Source of the DNA: Bimuria novae-zelandiae CBS 107.79
Lineage: Eukaryota > Ascomycota > Dothideomycetes > Pleosporales > Didymosphaeriaceae
Length of the DNA stretch: 64,000 nt
Direction of reading: 5' to 3'
NCBI GenBank assembly: GCA_010015655.1
Contig: ML976709.1
Span: 1 to 64,000 of the forward strand
Part shown: piece after piece, positions 46,267-58,526 of the stretch
How positions within the stretch are numbered: position 1 is the first letter of the stretch
Layout of the letters: every line of letters begins with the position of its first letter
The notes under the pieces: generated by a model
The model's input: the letters and a program-made list of their open reading frames with translations, nothing else
Database searches by the model: none
Told to the model about the DNA's origin: nothing
Position numbers and translations under genes: made by a program

Positions 46267-46310
46267 GTGGCCCGCTCGGTGGGGTTGGCCCGCTTGGTGG
46301 TGAACCACGT
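46267..46310 (-). repeat. Right terminal inverted repeat of element 2
   Basis: The reverse complement matches the left repeat with one or two changes, and it is followed by TA. Confidence 0.92.
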
Positions 46311-46312
46311 TA

Positions 46313-47400
46313 TGCCTCTTTTTAAAATTCTAACTATGTCATAAAGTCCCCGTCCTAATATATAGTCTAGTACACGCGCTAGTAGCTCCACTCCTAGTAG
46401 CTTTTTTTTATAAAAAAAAATAAAACTTTACTTTTTTACTAGACTTATGCGTGTCTTTAAGGCATCCCTGAAACTCTAATCTGAAAATAGCTACTACTAA
46501 GTAAGTTTTTTAGTTTTATTTTTAAGTTCCTAGCTAATTTTCCTAGGCAATTAACGGTCTCGAAATTAACCCCTTACTAGAGAACAAAGCTTTTGCTAAG
46601 GAGATTATTTATTATACATAGTTTACCTAAGTAAGGAAGTTAATTACGTTGTTCCTAGTAATAAACATACTACCTCTTATATTAAGTACGCGAAGGATAG
46701 CGCTTACTATACTAGATATATAAGTTTTATTCTCTAAACTATATATTCCTTACTTAACGTATTAATAGGTCTAGTGCTTTATAACTAAGAAGGAGTCCTT
46801 TACTTAAATTATCTTTATCTAGCTAAAGGGCGAGAAGGGCTAGCGAGCTAATAAGCTTAAAGTAGATATTAACTAGTTTGCTAAAAAGTAAGAGGTAGTT
46901 TCTACTAAATGTAAGTGTACCTTAGCTAAGTTTACTAAAAATAATAAAGCTTTTAAGCTTAATTTAAATACTAGCTACGTATTTATTAGCATAGCGCGGC
47001 GCGGGATCTATAGCTTCTTATTACTTAAATAGGCAAGATCTTAACTATCTTAAAATAGATTTTATAAGTTACCTAGTCTAAAAAGGTAAGTCTAAATCCC
47101 GTCTACCTAAATTCCGTCTACCTAAATTCCTTACTAATATTTTTAGAATTTTCGTAAGAAGGCCTTTCGGGACTAGCTTAACTTACTTTATTTTATAGCT
47201 AATATAATTTTTAAGTATAGCTCTAAGCTAAGTTCGCTCCTTAATATAATATCTCTGCCTAAAATAGTAAGTAGTAAGTCCTATTAATTTAGCCTACCTT
47301 TTAAACCCTGTGTTAATCTATGCTCTTAGAAGAGCTTTTTAAGGATAGCAATCTTAAGCCCTTAATTAAAAATACTTAAGTTCTAGCGCTATTTAGCCTA
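46313..47400. other. Decayed AT-rich DNA, nothing firmly recognised
   Basis: This is RIP-saturated sequence between element 2 and gypsy 3. It may contain the rest of the split pogo-like transposase and the 3' end or LTR of gypsy 3, but I could not match either. A short tandem pair CCGTCTACCTAAATT is at about 47098-47130. Confidence 0.4.
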
Positions 47401-50400
47401 CGTTTTATAGCTTATCTAGGATCTATCTCGCTAAATTATAGTAGCCTATTAAATAGTATGCCTCTACTCTCTCTTATCTAAAGAACGTAATTAATTACTC
47501 CCCTATTTCTTACTTCCTTGCCTTATATTGAAATATTATTTAAGGCCCTTATTTTATATTAGGACGAGCTTTACCTTAGGCGTTTTAAGCTCTTGCTTTC
47601 CTATTCCTAGCCTATAGTCTGGGGCTTCCTACGTATATCTAATACGAGGCGTCTTCTAAGTAAAATACTTTAGTAGCCTCCTTTATTTATCTTTATAGGA
47701 AGCGGTGTACTCCTCCTAGTAGTTTATGGCTTTATTATTTTAAAACTTTAAAGCTAGTTTTTATATCTATTATTTATTATTTCACTATTTAATAAGGTAC
47801 TGCGTAACTTTATTAGAGTAAGAGCGCTTTTCCTATATAATATCTTCTACTCTATACTCCTGTTCCCTATCCTGGAAAATGGCCTCCAGTTAGGAATTAT
47901 CTACCCGTTGGCTAGGCAACGGATCCCTAATATGTAACCTTAGCCTGTCTACGTAAAATACTAGGTGTATCCTTAGAGGCACGTTTAGATCTACTATATA
48001 AGTTTTAATTACCTTTTTAACTATAAACTTTTTACTCTTTTAATCTAGTTTCTTACTTAGTTATAGGTTAGACAAGTAGTCCCTATACTTTAACTATATT
48101 TTATTTTTAACCCTTAAAATTAAGGCGTTTTTATAACTATAGTTTAATTAGGCTTTTTATTCTTGCTGCGCGTAAGCTAACTTTACTTATATGTAGTTAA
48201 ATACTACACGGAATTTCTCCATTATATTCTAAGTAGTAGCTACTAAGTCTATTCTCCTCTTTACTCTAAGGCTACCTCTTTATTATAAAAGAGTCTTATA
48301 GGGTCCACGTTGTACCCGTGCTAGAGAAAGAACGGGCTCACTTTTATAAATATTACTACGCGCCCTTTAATCGCGATTTAAATAATTAAGAGCTATTAGG
48401 CCTAGTTTAATTAGTCTTACTTATAGTATGCCCTTAGGATCTGCTCTAGTACTAAGTTTATACGTTTTATCTAACTATTAGTTTACGAGTGTTTAGCTAT
48501 AGAGAGTTTTTAATCTATACCTATCCTAGAGCATAGCTATATTTAAAAGTTACTAATAAACTATACTTCTTAATTTAAAACCATAAGTAAAAGAAGAAAT
48601 ATTATACTACCTAAAATTTTAAAAAAGTATTAACTATTATTAGGACTAATAAATTTAGTACGACTACTACTAAAAGGTCTTTACTAAACTAATCTACTAC
48701 TACTATAATATATTAGTACCCCTTACTCTCTAAAAAACTTATAATAAAGTTTATAAAGAGGTCCTTCTATCCCCTCTTTAGTATAAGTAAAAGTTTAAGT
48801 AGCCCCTACTTTAGCTTTTACTAAGGCTTTATCTTATAGTAAACGTTAGAATTCTAGACGTATTTCTAGATATAGTCAAACATTTTAGGGAAGAAGCAGT
48901 CTTAGGCTAAAATCTTATATATATTTTCCCTCCTAGAACAGCGTAAAGTTAGCGGAATATATACCGCGGCTATTAAACAAGTGCGCAGCGGTTCCAAATT
49001 AGGTACTTAGTAGCGCCCTCTATAGTAGAGGAATCTAGTGCTGTCTATCTAGCACTCTAAGACTACTACCTTAATTTTTATTATTAATAGGAATCGCCTT
49101 TATCCTTTTTAGACTGTAGTTTTTATAGCGCAAAAATTCATATTAGAAATATTGGCTTTTACTTTTACTTATAATATTTCTAATTAGCGGGTGCCCCTCT
49201 TTAGCCTAGCTAGGGCTAGGCTACTAAGTTATTTTGTATAAATACTTTTATCTCCCCGCTTTAAAATAGGAAGGGCCTTATTTACATTATTTAACCTAAA
49301 TAGCACTACTAGGGCCTTAGCGCTAGTATATATATAGCTTTTTATAACTATAGTTCCCACGCGCGTGGGCGAGTCTAGGAGAAGATCATTAATAGGCTTT
49401 TATAGTTAAAATGCCTTATAGCTATTATTAGTTAATATCTATATTAATAACTATACCTCTTAAACCTTTAGTCTTTTATTATTTACTTTTATAAGTAAGT
49501 TCTGCTCCTGACGCGATAGCGCGTCTACTCTTAAATTTATTAATTTTAGGTAGTAGATAAATATTATATTTATATTACTTACGGTCTATAACTAGTAGAT
49601 ATGTCGCTCCTTAAGTTTTTTCTTTTCCGCAAAGTAGGTAAGGTTCTTATAGTCTATATATACTATTAGGTGCTTTACGGCCTGACATATATAATCCTAC
49701 TCCTCTATACACTTTACTAGTACTAATATCTCCTTATTATAAATTGCGTAATTGCATTCCGCGGGGCTATTTTTAGTAAAGAAGTATATTATAGGCCTTA
49801 GTATACCCTTTTAATTATACTAAGAAAAGTAACTTTTTATAGACTATCCTAACGCGTTCGCTTCTAGGACGGAGTCCCTATTAGGGTTAAAGTAAGCTAG
49901 GACTAGCTCTATAATAAAGACTTTTTTTTAGGAAGTTAAACGCACGCTCCTACTTTTACTTTTACTAAAACTTTACGCTCTTCTTAGTAAGTTTAGTAAA
50001 GAGGCTCGTAATCTTAGAGAAATATTCAATAAATGAGTAGTAGAAGTTCGCGAATTTAATAAAACTTTATACTCCTTTAACTAAGGTAGGCACTACTTAC
50101 TCCTAAATAGCCTTAACCTTTTTAGAGTCTATGCTTATTCCTTCGCCTATAGTAATAATAAATCTTAGTTATTTAGTCTTTTTAATTCAGAATTTTAACT
50201 TCTTAATATTAAGCTAGAGTCTTATAGCTGCTAGCTTCTAGATTACTGTATAGATCTTCTCTACATAATCACTTTTTAACACTAAGGAAAAGATTAGAAC
50301 GTTATCTATATATATAGAGTAGAATTTGTCTAGGTGCTCCTTTAGTACTTAGTTTATATATTAGTAAAATATACTGGGTGCGTTGCTAATCTAAACCAGA

Positions 50401-52500
50401 CTACTAGCTATTTATAAAGACTAAATTAAATCTAGAAGGTGGTCTTCTACTCTTCTCCTTTCGCAATATAGAGTTTATAGAACGCCTAAATTACGTCTAG
50501 ATTAGAAAACTCTTTTGCCTTCACTAGTAACTAGAGTATCTTACTAATTAATAGTAATAAGTACTAAGAGTTCCTCTCTTAACATGTTATAAAGGGGGCT
50601 ATAGGGAATTTCTAGAGTAGTACTATCTTTTTTTTATTAGTAAAATAGAATAGTTAATTTATGTACTCTAATAAGGGGATAAGTAGTCTGCCTCTTCTCT
50701 AAAAAAAACTTTTTAGAGGGTTTTAAACTCTTTTAAAAGCGCCTCCTTTAGATTTATCTTAGGTATTAGAGTTAATACCTTTTAGATATTTTTTAGTAAC
50801 GCTACAAAGACCTTTAACCTATTTTATAACTTTTAGTTTTTTTTGTCTAACGCTAATAGGATGCCTATAGTTACTTTTTATAAGCTTTAGGGCGCTAGTT
50901 TTACTTAGCCTTTAAGCTAGTAGAAGGGAGCATTAACTCGTATAGTATCCTTTCTTATTATAATAAAAATAGGCACCTTCTTCGCCTCGCTTCTAGAGTA
51001 CGCTCTTAGATACCTATATAGTCCGTTTGCGCTTGCTCTCTCCTCTAGACTTTTACTATAGGACCCTTCCCGTTCTAACCTCGGAAGTAGGCTCCTAATC
51101 TATAGTATTATTTATAGATACTTTCCTTTAGGGTCGTAGTTATTATAAGTAGTTCTAAAATAAGTTCTTTTTTATAAAAGCTACTTCGCCCTGCAGCCTC
51201 TGCAAGGTCTAATTCTAGCCTACCTCTATATTAATTATCTAATCCTAAAGGTCCTCTCATATAGCTTATTAGTAAATAATTTTTTATATTTATTTATTAT
51301 CTATTTCTCTAGCCTTTATAGCTAATAAGTTAAATAGTATATTAAAGTTGCTTAACTTCGTCGCTTCCTATTAGAGCTTATAGAGTTTATTTTAAGTAAT
51401 TTCTTTTTCTATTAGGTTCTAAAATAAGATATCTAAAAATACTTAGAATTCTTTTATAGTGTAACTAAGATTCTTTTTAATATATACTAAGCTAATAGAG
51501 ACCGCGCGTCCTTTCAGGTAACTTATAATATACCTTTAAAGACCTTTAAGGACCTCTCTATTTTTTTTAGGTCTTATAGTCTTCTTACGCTTACTAAATA
51601 CGCTATTAGTTCTATTCTCCCTTAAATAAAGGTAGATCTACTACTTTAGACTACTAAGAAGCTACGCGTTTACTATTTTAAGTAGTTAGTACTTAACTTA
51701 AACCTACTTAGGCTATAAGAAATAATTAGCTTATTATTTAAGTAATTTATATAATTATCTCCGCGCTTCAAAATAAGGATAAGGTAAGGATACTTATTAT
51801 AGGCGTTAGCCCTTTTATTATTCCCTTATCTTACTTCCCTCCTTTAGGTAGAAAATAGTTTTCTACAGTACTTTTATTTTATAAGGTGCTAGGTATAACA
51901 TATATACTCCCCTTAAGTAGGCAGGTCGTACCCTTTCTGTAATAGTTCCGCATAAAGTTTCTCCTCTAGAGAGGTTCCTCCTAGGCTGTCTATAATAAGA
52001 CCGCACGTTTATGCGACCTATGCTTCTAATTATAGGTATATACCCTTATAAAGGACTTAGCTTACCCTTTTATATTCTATTTTATCTAATTAAGCGCCTG
52101 TTAGGGCCTTTATTTTTTTAATTACTTGCTAAAGGGAAGCTTAGTCCTCCTTTTAGGTTGTAGCTCTTACTTAGAACTACTACTTTATTTAGTAATTAGT
52201 AACGTGGAAGAGACAGTTGTCTTGCGATAACTACTCTTAAAAAAGAATAAAAATTAAATTTAATATATAGGGCTTCAGGCCTAGGGGCCCTACGATGCTA
52301 AGAAAATATAAATAAATTTAATAAGGAGTTTAAGTAGCTACTCCCTACGCTATATATATAGCTTCTAAATAAAGAGAACTAACTTTAAAGGGGCTAGGTC
52401 TATTTTCTAATACTTTAGAAGTACCCTAGTCGCTCGTAGAGTTGCTTAAGGCTTAGGCCACGAGGTTTCTCAGCCGAGTACTTTAGAGGCCTAGCCTCTA
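47400..52500 (-). mobile_element. Ty3/gypsy retrotransposon (gypsy 3), RIP-degraded, ends undefined
   Basis: The minus strand carries a gypsy Pol of the same family as the copy at 58527-62494. The two can be aligned by eye from the C-terminal region (47945 with 58858) to the RT (50300 with 61120), so they are direct copies about 10.9 kb apart. LTRs were not identified, and both ends are approximate. Confidence 0.75.
47900..52300 (-). pseudogene. Gypsy 3 Pol polyprotein, RIP-degraded
   Basis: On the minus strand, RT runs from about 50620 to 50270, with a FSNLDVIQAFYKL-like block (stop ignored) and YSIYIDNVLIFS, where YIDD has become YIDN. RNase H is at about 49920-49560: EADAS, then [23 protein letters not shown]. 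Integrase follows leftwards at about 48300-49200. Trp and Gln codons are mostly TAG/TAA. Gag is expected at about 52000-52500 but is not recognisable. The family is a common fungal gypsy type; it is not functional. Confidence 0.75.
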
Positions 52501-54513
52501 ACACGTTCTAAGAGCTAATAAGTATATTATAAAAGCTGGCTAGCTCCTAACTAGAATTTTATTATATAAGCTAGAATTAAGCTAAGTAGCTAAGTGCGTC
52601 ATTTCCCTAACTCTATAAATAGCTAGGCATCTTAGTAGAACTTTTACTCCTTAATAGACTTTATTTACGAACTTCCTAATCGTTGTAACTATGCGTCACA
52701 AGTATCCTATAAGTTATTCTTAATAAACTGAGTACTATTTAATCATAGCTCGTTCCCCATATGTGTTCTTTAGTAGTTAAATATTATAGTATTCTTACTA
52801 TCTAAGAGTAGTAAAGGATTAGGGAACTTAACTAAGCGCTAGTTAATAGACTAAGTATCTACGCAAGTAATAAGTCTAAAAGGTAATAAATAAAGAAAAC
52901 ATAAGTTATTAAGCCTATTAAACTTTAAGCTTATAAGGCTACTAGGGATATAGCTACTTTAATTCTATAGCGGTAATAGTAAGATTTAGAAGTAATTAGT
53001 ACGAGATTAAGCTATTAGCGGATTAAAAATAAAGCTTATTATCATACGTTTAGCAGGCTAGGCTTCTAGCTTATTTGTCTTTTACTACACTTAAATAAGG
53101 ATATTATATAACTCTTTACCTTTAGCTAGAGCGTTAGTAGCAATTTAGCGGTATATATATAGCTATAATTACTTTACGCTATAAAAAAGCATCTAGCTAA
53201 CTAGCTTAACTATAATTATTATAAGGTCTTATTAAAAGTACTTAATCACGCCTTTTAGCGTTATCTTAATTAGGTCGTCACTTATAAAGGTAGGTAGGTA
53301 GAGTACTTATAAGGAGTTTTTATTGATGTCTTACTAGATACGGGCTAGCTTTATAGAGGTGTCTTAATCGTAGTTCTCCTTAGTAATGTAGCTATAGCTC
53401 TGGATCTTGGATTCTTAGTAGGTAAAATATTTAAATAGGTTATACGCGCTGCTACGCATGTGCTTTTTAAATACTAACGTAATAAATAGGTATTTTAGTG
53501 TTATTATATTATATATAATGCAAACATTACTACTACTTATTTAATAGAGATAGTAAGATATTTAGCTCTTTTAACTATTATAGTATATTACGTTTAAACT
53601 ATCTATCCTTTAACTCCCTTTAAGCCTCACTTAGTAGCATTAAAACTTTTTCTATAATAAGTAGCTATTTTCTAATAAACTAATGGCTTGGCGTAGTTAT
53701 ATAGTAAGTTTTTTAAAGTATTTATTATGAAGTCGTACGTATAGGTAAATTAAGTAGTTTCACTAGATATTCTATTACCGTCTAAAGCTAAGGTATTAAA
53801 TAATTTTAATATAATATAAGGATGCGTACAGGCTCTTTTATTAAAAAAGTAGATAAGATAAGTTAGCTCTATTTTAGCTACACTAAGATAAGGAGACTAT
53901 AAAGACTTGTAGCTCTTTTGTGCGCTCGTTAGAGTATAATAACTATCTATATAAGGTAACTATGCGTAAGACAGATGCGTCTCGTACGTAAGGTCATGTA
54001 ACCTGCCCGCATGCCAGGCACCAGGCCGTTATAACTATCCTTTTTATGTGATTAATTTTATTTCGATATATATAGTATAAGATATATTATATTTACTTAA
54101 TCTCCTATATATCTAATCCTTCTTTTATATCCTTATATAGTCATATATTAGGCTAGTCTAGTTACTCTAAATTACTATCAAGTGACTTAATAGAAGGTAT
54201 TACCTACTGTTTTTCGTTTATTATTTTTACGCTATTAATAGCTAGCATGTTTAATTATCTAATAATATTATTCTTAGGTTAGTAGTACTTGGCGATATAG
54301 CCTATTTTACTATATATAAAGTAGGTACGCGTCTTAGTCCGTAATTAGTAGGTTCTATTAGAAATATATCCTTATATAGGCTTTTAAAAGTCTATAACCT
54401 TCCCTATTCCCTTTTCTATATTATTAAACTAGATTAGTTTTATAAGTAAGTAACTAAAATAGTCCTAGTGCTATTATTAAGGTGCCTATTATTTAAAACT
54501 AATATATTCTTTG
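52500..54513 (-). pseudogene. Decayed retroelement sequence with a Gag-like zinc-knuckle remnant
   Basis: At about 54265-54330 the minus strand reads RTYFIYSKIGYIAKYYQPKN (one stop read as Gln), which has CCHC knuckle spacing with Cys and His all changed to Tyr, as expected from G-to-A in TGY codons and C-to-T in CAY codons. The frame continues leftwards with TAG/TAA but no domain I can name. It is too far (4 kb) from the gypsy 3 RT to be its Gag without an intervening insertion. A small GC-richer strip lies at about 53950-54035. Confidence 0.4.
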
Positions 54514-56515
54514 TAAGGGGCTAGGTGTTTAAGGAGCTAAAGGTGCTAGAAGTATACTTATAAATTTAATAAAAAGTGTAAAGTTAAGCTTTAGGAGTCG
54601 AACTTATATATCTAGGGTTCGCATAAGTAAGGGTTAAGTATCTAAGATAATAACTAGGCGTACCTTATTATATACCTCTATTTTCTGTATTAGGGATAAA
54701 GAGATATCTCTACGTTCTATTTTACTATATAGCTTTAGAGTTATTTTATTATCTGCTTACGATTCTCTTACTATCGTAAACCTCTTACTAATTATATTCT
54801 TATGTGACTAATTTTATATTCTTGATATAAGTAGTTATTATAGAAGTATGTTTATGCTAGCGTGTTTGCTTATTATTATATCCATAAAATTGCTTTTTGC
54901 CTAGCTTCTAAACCTTACTTTTCTATACTCTCTCTTTTCTTATTTTAACTTTATACGCTATAACGTCTTGCTTTCAGCCTAGTTTTTTCTAATTTTGTAA
55001 TCTAATTCCAATCCCTATTCTAATAAGATAGCTATTCCTTTGCGCAATTGTTACCTAATAAAGATTTTTAAGTATTTAAAGCATGCTATTAATTTAAATA
55101 ATAAAATAAAAGAAGTCTTGTCCCTATTATAGTTACCTACTTACTAGCTTAAGAAGACTAAGCTTATTAAAATAAAGCTATTAATTTTAACGCTAGTATA
55201 ATCTTTATTAGCTAGCTTATTAAGATGTTTATTCTTTTTTAAAGCCCCTAAAGTAAGTTCTAGACTTTTTTGTATTCTTTTTTTTTTGTTATTTTTACCT
55301 TTTAACTTGCCTCTATGCTCTTCTAACTTCCTTTTTAGTTTTTTATTAGCTTAGGTGTGCGCACTTACTAACTTAACAGGCTAAGATTTTAGGACTTAAT
55401 CTTACTACGCGCGATGATTAAGCACTAATATATTAACTATATTACTTATAGGTGCGTCTATAGTGAATACTAGTAGGAAAGATAGTGTCCTATAAGAAGT
55501 GTTATACTTATATGCTTACTAGCTACACTAGATAAGTATAATTTAGTTTAACTTATTTTAGATTTAAGATATATTTCACTAACTTTTTTCCCTACCTAAA
55601 TTCAGCCTGTCCTTAATAAAGTTGGCCTCGAAAAGTTCGCTAATATTATAGTTATTAGTATAAGCTATTTTATAAATAAAGTTTTAAAGAGTAGCTAGGA
55701 GTAAAAAACCTTTTTTACTAACTTTAACGCGTTCTATTCTACTTGTAAAGTTATTATTATTAATTACTATACGTTCTTTAAAAGTAAGACTACTACTACT
55801 TTCAGCGATATTACTTTTTTAAAACTATTTAGCTCTTAGAGCGCATTACTATCGCGGTTAAGAACACTTTTAACCTTCTTTAAGTTTATACTACTAATTT
55901 TAAAGTATTTTATTAAGAGTGTAAGAACCTTTTTATAAATTTCTTTTAAATACTAAAGCTATCTTTTAAGACTAATATCTTGTAGATCACTAGTAAGTTC
56001 GTGGTAGTAGGTAAGGACATTATAATAAATAGTCTTTAAGTAATAGATAATATCCTCGCGGGAGCTAATATGCCTACTTAAGCCTACTACGACTTACGCT
56101 AGCAGCTTTAGGCTATTATAATTAAAAAGTGCTTAAGTAAGAGAGATAATAGCTTCTTTCACCCTAGTGGTATATTAAAGGGCGGCGAAGAAAATCTAGA
56201 CGTTATTAAAAAGGGTTTTATTATTCCTTTAATAGCTAAAGATATCTTTTTTATCTAGTTCCTTTCTTCTTCTTATTTTAGTTTACTTCTAAGGCTCCTT
56301 TCTTTCGTAAGGTTTATCTTTTACTATTATGAGAATTATTTAGTCTCTTTATTATCCTTAATGGTTTTAAGAGTTTTAAAGTTACCTTTTTAAAATTCCT
56401 TCTTAACTTTTTTCCCTAATATTTAACTTATTTTTTTAATAATATGATTCCTACCCTTATCGTAGACATCTTTATCTAGCTGGGTTTTTTAACTTAGTAA
56501 AATAGGCATCGTATA
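54514..56515 (-). repeat. 2.0-kb direct repeat, copy A
   Basis: It begins TAAGGGGCTAGG and ends GGCATCGTATA, and is matched along its length by 56516-58526. The minus-strand frame is broken only by TAG/TAA and includes a lysine-rich coiled-coil-like stretch (KLVSAHT, then KKLKRKLEEH, at about 55300-55400). It runs on into the zinc-knuckle remnant to the left. The protein is not recognised; Gag or a pogo-type transposase tail are both possible. Confidence 0.75.
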
Positions 56516-58526
56516 TAAGGGGCTAGGTGCTCAAGGAGCCAAAGGTGCTAAAAGAATACTTATAAATTCGATAGAGAGTCTGAAGTTAAGCTTTAGGCGT
56601 TAAACCTATATATCTAGGGTTCGCATAACTAAGAGTTAAGGATCTAAGGTAATAACTAAGCGTAGCTTATTATATACCTCCCTTTCCTCTATTAAGGGTA
56701 AAGAAAAATCTTCGCGTTTTATCTTATTTATATAGCTTTATAATTATTTTATTATCTACTTACAATCCTCTTACTATTATAAATCTTTTACTAGTTTTAT
56801 TCTCGCGTGTCTAATTTTATATCTTTACTATAAGTAGTTATTATAGTAGTATGTTCGCGCTAGTGCGTTTACTTATTATTATATACACAAAATTGCTTCT
56901 CGCTTAGCTTCTAAACCTTACTCTTTTAAGCTCTCTCTTTTCTTAGCTTAACTTCGTGCGCTATAACGTTTTACTTTTAACTTAGTCTTTTCTAACTTCG
57001 CGACCTAATTTCCCTTACTATTTTAATAAAATCGTTAGTCCTTTATGTAATAGCCACGTAATAGAAATACTTAAGTGTTAGAGGCGTACTCCTAACTTTA
57101 ATAATAAAATAAAGAAAGGCTTGTCCCTATTACAGTTACTTAGCTACTAACTTAAGAAGACTAAGCTTTCTTAAAATAAGGCTACTATTTTTAACGCTAG
57201 CGGAATTTTTTTTAGCTAGCTTACTAAGAAGTTTAGTCTATTTAAAGCTTGCGAAGTAAGTACTAGACTTTTTTTTATACTTTTTTTACTTCTTCCTACT
57301 TTTTAACTTACCTTTTTACTTTTTAACTTTCTTTTTAATTCTTTATTAGCCTAGGTGTGCGCACTTGTTAACTTAACAAGCTTAGCTTTTAAGGTCTAAT
57401 CTTGCTATGTGCGATAATTAAGCACTAGTATATTAATTATATTACTTATAGACGCGTCTATTAGTAGGTGCTAGCGAGTAAGACAGTGTACTGTAAGGAG
57501 TGCTATATCTATAAGCTTACTAGCTACATTAGACAAGTATACTTTAGTCTAACTTATTTTAGATAACTTTAGAGTATACTCTACTAACTTCTTCCCTTAT
57601 CTAGATTTAGCCTACCCTTAATAAAGTTAGCCGCGAAGAGTTTACTAATATTATAATTATTAGTATAAGCTACCCTATAAACAAGATTTTAAAAAGTAGC
57701 TAGAAATAAAAGGCGCTTCTTACTAACCTTAACGCGTTCTATTCTACTTATAAAGTTTCTATTATTAATTACTATACCTTTTTTAAGAGTAAGAGTACTA
57801 TTATTTTAGGCCTTATTACTTTTTTCTTTAAGACTATTTAGCTCTTAGAGCGCATTACTATTATAGTTAAAAAAACTTTTAATTATCTTTAAATTTATGC
57901 TACTAACTTTAAAGCATTCTATTAAGAGTATAAAACCTTTTTTATAAGTTCCTTTTAAATAATAAAGCTATTTTGTAAGACTAATATTATATAGCTCTCT
58001 AATAAGTTCGTGGTAGTAGATAAGGGCATTATAATAGATAGGCTTTAAATAATAAATAATATCCTTGTAGGAGCTAATATGCTAACTTAAGTCTACTAAG
58101 TCTTGCGCTGGTAGCTTTAGGCTATTATAATTAAAAAGTATTTAAGTAAGTAGGATAATAGCTTCCTTAATTTTAGTAGTATATTAGAGGGTAGAGAAGT
58201 AGACCTAAATATTATTAAAAAGAGTTTTACTATTTCTTTAGTAATTAAAGATATCTCTTTTCACCTAGTTCCTTTTTTCTTTTTACTTTAGTTTACTTCT
58301 AAAGCTTACTTCTTTTATAAGGGTTATCCCTTACTACTATAGGAATTATTTAGTCCGCTTATTATCTTTAGTAGTTTTAAGAGTTTTTTAAGTTACTTTT
58401 TTAAGATTCCTTTTTAACTTTCTTTTCTAATACGTAACTTTAACCATTAATAATGTTATTCCTACCCTTATCTTAGATACCTTTATCTCGCTAGGGTTTT
58501 TAACTTAGTAAGGTAGGCATCGTAGA
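56516..58526 (-). repeat. 2.0-kb direct repeat, copy B
   Basis: This head-to-tail copy of 54514-56515 has no spacer. Differences are mainly transitions of RIP type. Its right end abuts the gypsy 4 remnant. Confidence 0.75.

Larger units (their letters stand above)
44464..46310 (+). mobile_element. Pogo/Fot1-type TIR DNA transposon (element 2), complete
   Basis: Its length is 1847 bp. Inverted repeats of about 44 bp start ACGTGGTTCACCACC at both ends, and TA duplications lie at 44462-44463 and 46311-46312. A single transposase frame fills the interior. TIRs and the last 170 bp are hardly mutated, while the middle carries many TAG/TAA. Confidence 0.93.

Noticed and set aside
54590..54625. tRNA B-box-like AGTTCGACTCC on the minus strand in repeat copy A, with a short T-arm-like stem; possible SINE or tRNA
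   Set aside because: A long stop-masked reading frame passes through it, copy B does not keep the motif, and no acceptor or anticodon arm can be folded around it by eye.
54514..58526. The 2.0-kb repeats as a pair of long LTRs
   Set aside because: They abut with nothing between them, have no TG...CA ends or target duplication, and contain a long coding frame.
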